Positions 1 to 29,700 of a stretch of DNA of 64,000 nt are shown in pieces. How positions within the stretch are numbered: position 1 is the first letter of the stretch; every line of letters begins with the position of its first letter. The notes beneath the pieces were generated by a model. That model was not told the DNA's origin and ran no database searches. It saw nothing but the letters and a program-made list of their open reading frames with translations. A program made the translations under genes and the position numbers. The DNA is from Taudactylus pleione (lineage: Eukaryota; Chordata; Amphibia; Anura; Myobatrachidae): NCBI GenBank assembly GCA_031769625.1, contig JAUIMM010000188.1, positions 11,647,001 to 11,711,000 of the forward strand, read 5' to 3'.

Positions 1-189
1 CAGCAGGGGCGCTAAGGGTCTCTGACACCTATTATATGTGCACCAGCAGTCCCAGGACTAAAACAGAGAGGCAGTCGGGAACATAGAGACTGTAAGCTCT
101 CACGAGCAGGGCCCTCCTCCCTCAGGTACTTATCCTTCTCCCTTGTATACCATCATCTCCTCCCCTCTGCTAACAACGGCACCATAGCT

Positions 190-19706
<19,517 letters not shown>

Positions 19707-19826
19707 CCAGCACGGTGACCAGGGTCTCATTTCATGGCACAGGCAGCGCTTCTCTCGGCTGATCTGACACCAAACACAACGTTTGCCCATGATAGGAGAA
19801 AGAAAAAGAAAAAAAAAAAACACAAA

Positions 19827-19832
19827 AATAAA
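19827..19832 (+). terminator. EEF2: EEF2 poly(A) signal
   Basis: AATAAA lies about 120 bp after the EEF2 stop, inside an A-rich stretch and before T-rich DNA. Such a short 3' UTR fits EEF2 in other vertebrates. Confidence 0.75.
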
Positions 19833-20512
19833 ATATATAAAATGTATTATGTGTAATTTTATTTCCGTTTAATTGTGCCTGGTTATTTGTAACATTAACT
19901 CAGTGGCTCATCAGCTGTCAATCAACATCACTTGTTTGATGGTCCCTTACCCAGAATTACAGGCACAACCATCTGACTGGGGGAAGGGAATACTATAGCT
20001 ACTTTTTCACACGTTTCTTTAATATTTAACTACTCTTATGCCCCCATCTCTTGGGATAGTATCTGTGGGCTCTGCTACGTAGGAGACGGTCTGAATGTCA
20101 GCTCTTCTGATACATAGTGGTGGGTATGTTGAGAGTACAGATCAGTGGGTGTCACTGATTTAGGACAAGCATTTGTGTACAAACCACTGAGTTTTAAACT
20201 CTTGTCAACTGTGTCTAGAGATTGAGATCTATATACCAAGCCATGGAGATAAAGTACCAACCTAACTCATTTTCCACACACAGCCTGTAACGTGACCGTT
20301 AGGAGTGATTAATACTTTCTCTCTCTCTCTACAAGCCCTTAATGTGGTACCTGGGAGTGGGGATGGTTTGAAAAGTTGACAGGTTCTATGTCGACACTGA
20401 TGAAAATGATGACACGGTCAAAATGTCTTTTTGAGGGAAGCTCAACCCTAAACTTAAAAGTAGAGATTCTATCCATGTCCACGGTTTTCAGGCATCGACC
20501 CTTATGATCCTA

Positions 20513-21970
20513 AGGGCTGTATTCAATTAGAAGCGAAAAGCTGTTTTTACATGGTTTTTTTTTTTGCGATAATTTTTTATTTTTTTTCCCACCGTATTAA
20601 GGGCCTGATTCAGAGCCGGACGCAATTAGCGCTCGCTCGTCCTGAAAATAGGGGTGGCTATTCAAATGAACCGTTGACTGTTTGCGGTCTGTTCACGCCT
20701 TTAGGTCTGAACGAGCGAACAAAACTTGCGGTCGTTTTTTGGGAAACTACGCCCCCTGGCCACTCGCATCCTACGTCATGTCCGCTATTTATTAGATTAA
20801 TCGAGTACATCGACCAGGGTATGAGCTGCTCGCTATTCTTGTGGTTGGTTTTTGCTACCACAATTTTGCGAGCAGTTCTGGCTATAAAATAACCCAGTGA
20901 CGTGGTCAATGACGCTGCTGTTTTAATTATGCACACCCATAAAACGCCCGTTTTGACCTTTAAGCACGCCTGCGTTCTGATCTCCACTTCCCGTTTTCAA
21001 GCACCTTCCCCTGTTACCACCCACATACGCCTCATCCTGTCACTCAAATTATTAGGCATTCGCTATTTTGCGAGCACATGAATTTCGGCCGCACTGACAG
21101 GTTCGCGCATGCGCATAACGATCCATACGCATGCGCAGTTGGGCAAACGTCGCGCGGAGTGAACAAGCGGCCGCTTACGAGTGGCTCTGAATCAGCCCCT
21201 AAGTCCCATCCCGTTTTCGCCTATACGGAAAGTCAATGCACTGAAATAGGTCATTCTTTTTCGCCACAGAATAGAAGAGAAAAAAAAGTGCAAAGTCTAT
21301 ATTTTGGGTGCAGATGTTGGGAAACCACTCAGAACCCTTGGTACACCCCCTCCCTCCCCCCTCAAAGGACAAGTCGCCCAAAAAAAGGAAAGAGGAAAAA
21401 AAATCCTAGGAATACCCTAAAAAGACTTTGAAATTTAGGGCAAAAATTAAAAAAGTGGGGGGGACAACTTCAAAAACTAGCGAAATAAGGTTCTGGGGGT
21501 GCTCTAAGAAGGGGCCGAGTGTTTTTGGGATTGCAGGTGCTTGTATGCAGGAGGAATTTCACTTTTTCTAATACTTCACTTTAGAGACATTAAAATATGC
21601 TAATACCCATTTTCATGCACCCCAAATTTGAACACTGCTTTATGCCGTTCTTCAGCACTTTTACCAAGACGCTAATAGCAAGCAATTACCACCACTTAAG
21701 TACCCTAACTAGTTCAATTAGGGCTAATACTAAACTACTAAAATGGTTTCCGAAGTCAGCCCATCTTTTTCTGGGGTACAGAATGATTCCTCCAATTCTG
21801 ACAGTACTTTCCGCCTGTTCTGCATTTGCCGCTTGCAGTTTTGGAATGGAATACGACGAATAGCGGGGGATGCGCACGATCAGTTTCCACATCCAAAACA
21901 CGCGATGTAGGCTAACAGTCATACAGGTGGAACTTTGTCGCGGACGCAAAACTAATTGAATACCGCCCTA
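20513..21970. mobile_element. Composite MITE with TATTCAATTAG ends
   Basis: GGGCTGTATTCAATTAG at the left and CTAATTGAATACCGCCC at the right are inverted. A second MITE (20603-21200) is nested near the left end. It lies between the 3' ends of EEF2 and the PIAS2-like gene. No transposase frame is seen. Confidence 0.6.
20603..21200. mobile_element. MITE with GCCTGATTCAGAGCC ends
   Basis: Ends GGCCTGATTCAGAGCC and GGCTCTGAATCAGCCCC are inverted. Inner blocks such as CACCTTCCCCTGTTACCAC and ACGCATGCGCAG recur at 47661-48267. It is about 600 bp and non-coding. Confidence 0.7.
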
Positions 21971-23108
21971 AGTGTCACGATGCAGCGTCCGCAGCTTTCT
22001 CTCACGCCAAGTTCCGCTGTGCTTCATCTGCCACTGGATGAGTGGTGTCGCTGTGCCTGCGATGCGAATAAGGTGCAGAATTAAAAGATAATGAAGATTC
22101 CCTGCACCTCTCGGAGCGGCTCAGTCATATTGATGCAAGGTATATGAGGACAGGCCCGCATGTAGATGGGATACATTTTTTCTTTTGATATGGCAACTGA
22201 GTAATGCTACTTCTCCATGAGGTCCTAACACATAAATCTAAGCCTTAGGTACATGTCTTCCTCTAAATGAGCCCCACTATCTGTATTCCTCTAAGTAACG
22301 GTCATTGTTTCTATCTGAGTTAATGCTTTGTAGTCATTGACCAGGACAACGTCTTTGAAAATGTTTTTTTTTTAAAAAATGACAACACACCATGTGCTTT
22401 GTGTAAAACTTTATCAGCATATGGAACATAGCAGCCAACAGTCCTAAACAATCTGGACTGTAACAAGAAAACAGGACGTTTACTCAGATACCACTTTGGG
22501 GATGTGTGTTAGAAACAGAATGCAGATTTACTTTTCCCCGACCTAAACGGAACATTTCTGAGGAACTTTCATGGTTTGGTCTGACCACCAGTATACGGAT
22601 CCCAATGTTTAAATAACGTCTGCAGGATTATGCTGACCCGACTCACTTTGTTATAAAGTCTAGCCCCGCCCATTTCAGTAACGGCCACACCCACTGTGCT
22701 GGTGGCCCCGCCCATAACTCCGCCATACCCTTGGCCCAGTTGCAGCATCTCTCATGGATGGTGGATATCGCTACATGTCGGAATTAAAAAACAAACAAAC
22801 AAAAAAAAACATGCAATTCATGTAATGCAGAGACCAAAATAAATCAGATAGGGGATTTAAGATAATATCTCTTTATAAAAATACTTATTTACAATTAATT
22901 TCTCTTTAGTGAAACATATTTACATCAACTGAACATGTGCAACTCGCAGAACAAACAAACAAAAACGTCCACCCAGGACCGGGTGCTTTCTCCGCACACC
23001 GAATAATAGACGTGACCCAACACTTGTCGAGGTCTTACTCTATACACAGATGAATAAATAACTGGAGTCACGAGTGGCCGACGGAGGCATCTGGATGTGT
23101 CCGATTCC

Positions 23109-23215
23109 TTAGCGCTGCTTCCGCCCCTTCATGGCGCTAACCTTGCCGGAGTCGCTGTTAACGCTGGATTCAAGGTGGCTGCTCCAGGTTTTGGCTTTGC
23201 CACGAGCGGGCCTGG
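23109..23215 (-). other. Candidate terminal exon, gene uncertain
   Basis: An acceptor-like GCTGTCCCAG precedes a GC-rich stretch that turns into AT-rich, 3'-UTR-like DNA on the - strand (down to about 22860). One frame reads ARPARGKAKTWSS then SVNSDSGKVSAMKGRKQR and stops at 23109. If spliced in phase 0 from the micro-exon at 26738, the frame would instead be PGPLVAKPKPGAATLNPAL and end in TGA after 28 codons. Neither resembles the usual PIAS2 end. It could be the last exon of this gene, an alternative isoform, or a different - strand gene. Confidence 0.3.
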
Positions 23216-23548
23216 CTGGGACAGCCGAGGTGAGACTATCCAAAAACATAGGGGGATAGTACTGCTTGAAATAACTTGTACTCATAAGAACAAAGGTTTT
23301 CCAATGGTAATTTTATTACACCCCAGCTATATGCACCCGAAACCCCCCCCCTACCAGAGTGGAGTCTGGTATTTAAAGTCTCAGCTGAATTAAGTTGATG
23401 CCCTTCAACTATTTTACGGATTTCAAGTAACAGTAATGAAATCCACTTTGTTTCCACTAACAGCCTGTACAGCAATCAGTTCTCCCTTGGTGATGTACAA
23501 CACTTTGCAAAAGTTTTTCCACACCTGTCTAAAACTTTTGCAAAGTAA

Positions 23549-23785
23549 TGGTGCATACACGCGGTCAGATTTCTTATCAGATATGAACGATAATTGCAAA
23601 AAATCTACCTTTGACATTTAGGACATGCATCGACGGACGATGCGCGTTCCCGCATGTCAAGATAACGACCTGACATCGACTGTGTTTGTAGTCAGATTTT
23701 GACGACTTCATTCATTTTAATACTGTCAGAAATCGTTCAGTAGTTGTAAAAATCGTTCATCAAATCTGACCGTGTGTATGCACCA
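23549..23785. mobile_element. MITE inserted in the Tc1 left end
   Basis: Ends TGGTGCATACACGCGGTCAG and the complementary CTGACCGTGTGTATGCACCA define a 237-bp non-coding element. It splits the Tc1 subterminal sequence, so it is younger than the Tc1 insertion. Confidence 0.85.
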
Positions 23786-24156
23786 TATGAATGCTTTCAA
23801 AAATAGAAAAGTGTTATTAGTTTATTTTTAGCAGTTAACAAAATGCAAAGTGACCTGAACAGACGAGAAATTTACATCTAACCAATATTTGGTGTGACCA
23901 CCCTTTGCCTTGAAAACGGCATCATTTCTTCTAGGTACACTTGCACAAAGTCAGGGATTTTGTAGGATTATAGTCAGGTGTATGATTAATCAGTCATACC
24001 AAATAGGTGATAATGATCATCATTTTCATATGTAGGTTGAAACAGTCATTAACTGAAACAGCTGTGTAGGAGGCTTAAAACTGGGTGAGGAACAGCCAAA
24101 CTCTGCTATAAAGGTGACGGTTGTGGAAGACAGCTTCATGTCACAGGTTATACACC

Positions 24157-25462
24157 ATGGCAACACTGAGCACAGCAACAAGACATAAGGTAGTTATACT
24201 GCATCAGCAAGGTCTCTCCCAGGCAAAGATATCAGAGCAGACTGGGGTTTCATGATGTGCTGTTCAAGCTCTTTTGAAGAAACGCAAAGAAACGGGCAAC
24301 GTTGAGGACCGTAGACGCAGTGGCCGGCCAATGAAACTAAAGTGCATCAGATGAAAGACACATCATGCTTACTTCCCTTCCAAATCAGAAAGATGTCCAG
24401 CAGTGCCATCAGCTCAGAACTGGCAGAAACCAGTGGAACCCAGGTACACCCACTCTTTGGAGAAGTCTGGCCAGAAGTGGTCTTCATGGAAGAATTACGG
24501 CCAAAAAGCCATCCCTTCGACGTGGAAACAATGCCAAGGGATGGGTACGGATTCCCAGCGGTTAAAATCCAGACACCGGCATTCTGACAGGGTTAAGGAT
24601 ACCAGCCGACAGGTGTGGGAATCTAACTCTCATTACCCTAACCCTCCCTCCCCGGTGCCTAAACCTACCCCCCCCTAGTGCCTAACCCTAAACCTCCCCC
24701 CAACCCCACTGCTTGCCTTTGGGATGCCGACGCCGGTATTCTTATAGGAGTCGGGATTACGGTACCGGTATTCTAAGCGCCGGTTTCCCCCGCGTTAGAA
24801 TACGGAACGTCTCCCCAAGCGACTAAACTATGCATGAAAACATAGGAACTGGGGTGCAGAAATGGCAGCAGGTGCTCTGGACTGATGAGTCAAAATGTAA
24901 AACATTTGGCTGTAACAGAAGGCAGTGTGTTCGCCGAAGGGCTGGAGAGCAGCGGTACAATAATGAGTGTCTGCAGGCAACAGTGAAGCATGGTGGAGGT
25001 TCCTTGCAAGTTTGGGGCTACATTTCAGCAAATGCAGTTGGGGATTTGGTCAGGATTAATGGTGTCCTCAATGCTGAGAAATACAGGCAGGTACTTATCC
25101 ATCATGCAATGCCATCAGGGAGGCATCTGACTGGCTCCAAATTTATTCTGCAGCAGGACAACGACCCCAAACATACAACCAATGTCATTAAGAACTATCT
25201 TCAGTGTAAAGAAGAACAAGGAGTCCTGGAAGTGATGATATGGTCCCCACAGAGCCCTGATCTCATCATCATCGAGTCTGTCTGTGATTACATGAAGAGA
25301 CAGAAGGATTTGAGCAAGCCTACATCCACAGAAGATCTGTGGTTAGTTCTCCAAGATGTTTGGAACAACCTCCCTGCCCAGTTCCTGCAAAAACTGTGTG
25401 CAAGTGTACCTAGAAGAATTGATGCTGTTTTGAAGGCAAAGGGCGGTCACACCAAATATTGA
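24157..25462 (+). pseudogene. Tc1-like transposase pseudogene
   Basis: The start reads MATLSTATRHKVVILHQQG, the helix-turn-helix DNA-binding end. A TGA replaces a sense codon in the SKISEQTGVS-type segment near 24253. The frame is interrupted at 24539-24814 by a MITE. It resumes at 24830 with a 210-codon frame containing WTDES, QQDNDPKHT and the SPDLIIIES segment, the three DDE catalytic positions of Tc1 transposases, ending GGHTKY. It cannot be made whole, although the catalytic residues survive. Confidence 0.9.
24539..24814. mobile_element. MITE (CCTAACCC-rich family) inserted in the Tc1 transposase
   Basis: CCAAG flanks both sides (24534-24538, 24815-24819), fitting a 5-bp target duplication, and the transposase frame continues after removal of 276 bp. 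The inside has CCTAACCCTCCCTCCCCGG-type sequence as at 3934-4193. Confidence 0.8.
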
Positions 25463-26275
25463 TTTGATTTAGATTTCTCTTCTGTTCATTCAGATTTTGT
25501 TAATAAAAATAAACTATAAACATTTCTATTTTTGAAAGTATTCTTACTTTGCAGCATTTTTCTCACACCTGCCTAAAACTTTTGACAGTACTGTACATCA
25601 GAGCTACATGCAGCATCACTATACAGCCAGCTAAACTGCATTTACCATGCTTGCTGATTGCAGTTTAACCAGCACATGCAACACGAATGCGATGACAAGG
25701 GGCGGACCCGGAACACATGTGCGCTGTTGGCGGGTACTTGGAAAGCTCAGCTCAGACAGAATGATGGGCAATAGCACCAGACATGTCTACTGCAGGTCCC
25801 CAAAGATGGAACAGACAGAGAAATCCAGAAAGGATGCTGCCTGTAGGTGGTCCGTCACATTCACCAGAAGGTGCACTATAAACACTAGGATATACTATAT
25901 AATTATGGAGACGCAGGAGGCGGCAGCGATGTGTCATGTGACTTCTATAGTGCTAGAGACACATTTGGTGATGATGATATCCCTTTAAGTGACAATCATA
26001 CTGGTATTATACACAGTACAAATAAGAGAGGACAAGCGGTCACCAATGGCGAATGGGAGGAAGATGGATTCACTGTGAGCGGAGGGAGGGAGGGACGGTG
26101 GGTAATCTGTGGAATCCCTACTAGAAAGGGATGAGGGCAAATTTACTAACAGTATTCAGAAATGTATCGGACTACTTTCTTACAGGAAACTGTATTCGCA
26201 GCTTCATTCGGAAATGGGCAATGGGAGCGGCTGAGTGATACAGGGAACTTACTGCAGGTATGTAACTACGTTCTG

Positions 26276-26697
26276 GGGGCCGGATTCAGCAAGGAGAGCA
26301 GTTGCTAATACGCACGCAATCGGCCGATTGTTGCAGTGCGTGAACTAGCCACTGCGATTGCAGTGACTACGCAGACCTTGTGGGTGGTAACTGGGGGATG
26401 TGGGCCGGGCGAAAGCAGATGTTCCAACGGCGTTGCAGGGTCGTGCATAAATTATCCACTGCGATGCCTTACACAGCATGCGATGAAGTTAGCAATTTCT
26501 GAGTAAGGTCAGAGCTTGTGTAAGTGTGCGTGAGGCTACGATGGTACCGATGGTTTCGCAGTCCTGCTAAACATTACAGATGTGTAAGATAAAGTGGGCG
26601 TCCTTATTTAGTGCACCGGCTAGCATACTATCGCAGTTGAACTGCGTGCGTAATCGGTATCGCGTTCGCAGTTGCGTTCCTTGCTCAATCAGGCCCT
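26276..26697. mobile_element. MITE with GCCGGATTCAGCAAGG ends
   Basis: GGGCCGGATTCAGCAAGGA at the left pairs with TCCTTGCTCAATCAGGCCC at the right. It is non-coding and ends 41 bp from the PIAS2-like micro-exon, on its donor side. Confidence 0.7.
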
Positions 26698-26737
26698 GAG
26701 ACATAAAAGAGGAATAAGAATGAGGAGTCAGATTTAC

Positions 26738-26775
26738 CTGAGAATCAACAGGAACTAAGGAAAGAAAATCCAAAC
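26738..26775 (-). CDS. PIAS2: PIAS2-like 38-nt micro-exon
   Basis: A polypyrimidine tract ending TTTCTCTAG precedes [13 protein letters not shown], followed by donor GTAAAT. The peptide differs from the mammalian PIAS2 tail at about two residues. It is phase-consistent with the exon at 38115-38248, 11.3 kb upstream. It ends 41 bp from a MITE at 26276-26697. Confidence 0.82.
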
Positions 26776-29700
26776 CTAGAGAAAGGGGAGAGGTGAGAGT
26801 CAGTGTTTTAGGATACACACAATGCAGCTGTACTAACACCATCATATCACTATCATAACAGGAGACAGTAACACCATCATATCACTATCATAACAGGGGA
26901 TAGTAACCCCATCATATCACTAACACCATCATATCACTATAATGACAGGAGATACTAACACCATCATATCACTATCATAGCAGGAGATAGTAACACCATC
27001 ATATCACTATCATAGCAGGAGATAGTAACACCATCCTATCACTATCATGACAGGAGATACTAACACCATCATATCACTATCATAGCAGAAGATACTAACA
27101 CCATCATACCACTATCATAGCAGGAGACAGTAACACCATCATATCACTATCATAGCAGGAGATAGTAACACCATCATATCACTATCATAACAGGAGATAG
27201 TAACCCCATCATATCACTAACACCATCATATCACTATCATAGCAGGAGACAGTAACACCATCATATCACTATCATAGCAGGAGATAGTAACACCATCATA
27301 TCACTATCATAACAGCAGATAGTAATACCATCATATCACTATCATAACAGGAGATAGTAACACCATCATATCACTATCATAGCAGGAGACAGTAACACCA
27401 TCATATCACTATCATAGCAGGAGATACTAACACCATCATATCACTATCATAGCAGGAGATAGTAACACCATCATATCACTATCATAACAGCAGATAGTAA
27501 TACCATCATATCACTATCATAACAGGAGATAGTAACACCATCATATCACTATCATGACAGGAGATAACAAGAGATATGGTAAGAACTTACCTTTGTTATC
27601 TCTGTTTCTACGAAGTCCATAGGGTCCACAGGGTTGACCTTGGGGTATAGCTGGATCTGGATCCACGGGCACCACGCAGTTAAAGCTTTGCTGCTCCCAG
27701 GATGCACTTGGGTCCGTCCTCCCCCACACCCCGCCCCGGCCACAGGCACCTCAGTTGGTAAGCAGCTAAGGCCGGAGGAGGAGACTAAACAGAGAGAAGG
27801 AAGACTGGAACACACAAGAAACCATACTCACAGAAATGGGAGACGGAAAACCGGTGACCAGCCACACAGCCCATTTGAAGCCAGGTGCGTCAGGGCGGGC
27901 GCCCTGTGGACCCTATGGACTTCGTAGAAACAGAGATAACAAAGGTAAGTTCTTACCATATCTCTTGTTTTCTACTTCAGGGTCCATAGGGGGTCCACAG
28001 GGTTGACCTTGGGGATGTCCCAAAGCAGTTCAACTAAGGGCGGGGACGCTCCTGTGCTGAAAGGAGTACCCGGCGCCCAAAGGATGCATCCTGAGAGGCG
28101 AAGGTGTCAAACGCATAAAACCTCAAAAACGTCTGAATTGAAGACCAAGTAGCCGCCTTACACAGCTGAACAGCGGAGGCGCCACGTCTAGCAGCCCAAG
28201 AGGGACCCACAGAACGAGTGGAATGAGCCTTAACAGAGGCTGGCACAGGTAAACCCTCCTGCGCATAAGCCTCACAAATAACTAAACGAAGCCAACGAGC
28301 TATCGTTTGCTTGTTGGCAGGCCAACCCCTCTTGTGAAAACCAAAGAGGACAAACAAAGAATCCGACTTCCTAACCGAAGCAGTCCGGTCCACATAGATT
28401 CTAAGTGCCCGGACCACATCCAAGGAAGCCTCACCAGCCGAAAGATCAGGTGACTGAAAAGCTGGCACAACAAGTTCCTGATTAATGTGGAACTTTGAAA
28501 CCACTTTGGGCAAAAACTCAGGACGTGTGCGGAGCACTGCCCTGTCCTGGTGAAAAATCAGAAAAGGAGGGCGACAGGAAAGCGCCCCCAATTCTGAAAC
28601 CCTCCTGGCCGAAGCAATTGCCAGGAGAAAAATGGTCTTAAACGTCAGCCACTTGAGCTCCACCGACTCAAGCGGCTCAAAAGGAGGACCCTGCAAGACC
28701 CTCAGTACCACCGTCAAGTCCCACGGAGCCACCGGAGGCACGAAGGGAGGCTGGATCCTGAGAACACCTTGGAAAAAGGTGTAAACATCTGGCAGTGTAG
28801 CAATCCGTCGCTGAAACCACACGGACAAAGCAGACACATGAACCTTCAGAGAGGCCAGGCGTAAGCCGAGGTCCAAACCCGATTGAAGAAATTCCAAGAT
28901 TCTGGAAACCCGGAACACCTGCGGATCATAGTTTCTGGATTCACACCATTGAAAATAAGTGCGCCACACCCTGTGGTAAATCCGCGCGGAGGCAGGCTTG
29001 CGTGCCCTAAGCATGGTACCAATCACTGAACTGGAGAAACCCCTAGACCTCAAGACGGCTGTCTCAAGAGCCACGCCGTCAAAGACAGCCGACCCAGATC
29101 CGGGTAAAGGCAGGGCCCCTGAGACAACAGGTCCCGACGCTGAGGAAGAAGGTACGGAGCGTCGATGGAGAGACACCTCAGATCGGAGTACCAAGGACGT
29201 CTGGGCCACGCCGGAGCCACCAGCACGAGCGTGCCGCCGTCCTGCTTGAATTTCCGCAGAACCCGAGGAAGTAAGGATATCGGAGGAAACAGATACGCCA
29301 GGTGAAACGTCCATTTCACCGACAGAGCGTCTACCAGACAGGCGCCTGCGTCTCTTGTCCTTGACCCGTAAACGGGCAACTTGTGATTGTGACGGGAGGC
29401 CATCAAGTCCAGCTCCGGCAGCCCCCACCTGTCCACGAGTAGCTGAAACACCTCTGGGTGAAGCGACCATTCCCCGGGATGCACATCGTGACGGCTGAGG
29501 AAGTCCGCCTCCCAATTGAGGACTCCGGGAATGAAGACTGCCGAGATCGCTGGAACATGACACTCCGCCCAAGCAAGAATGCGAGACACCTCCGACATTG
29601 CTGCCCGACTGCGAGTTCCCCCTTGGTGGTTGATGTACGCCACCGTGGTGGCGTTGTCGGACTGCACCTGAACCGCCCTTCCGTGAAGAGCGGGGCCGGA

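Larger units (their letters stand above)
23505..25593 (+). mobile_element. Tc1-like DNA transposon, broken
   Basis: The right end CAGTACTG (25586-25593) is followed by TA. The left end is rearranged into a small palindrome around 23505-23547. The element carries a Tc1 transposase gene damaged by a stop and by two MITE insertions (23549-23785, 24539-24814). It lies in the long intron between the PIAS2-like micro-exon and any exon further 3', on the antisense strand. Confidence 0.9.

Noticed and set aside
22835..22842. AATAAA on the + strand as a second EEF2 poly(A) site
   Set aside because: It is 3 kb beyond the stop, past a composite MITE, and no gene evidence links to it.
25752..25937. - strand open frame as the missing PIAS2 C-terminal exon
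   Set aside because: No plausible similarity to the tail, and no acceptor/donor pair keeps a sensible frame.
27946..27981. A real 36-nt intron in the ICR
   Set aside because: Too short for vertebrate splicing, and explained by the two element ends meeting. Kept only as a mimicry observation.
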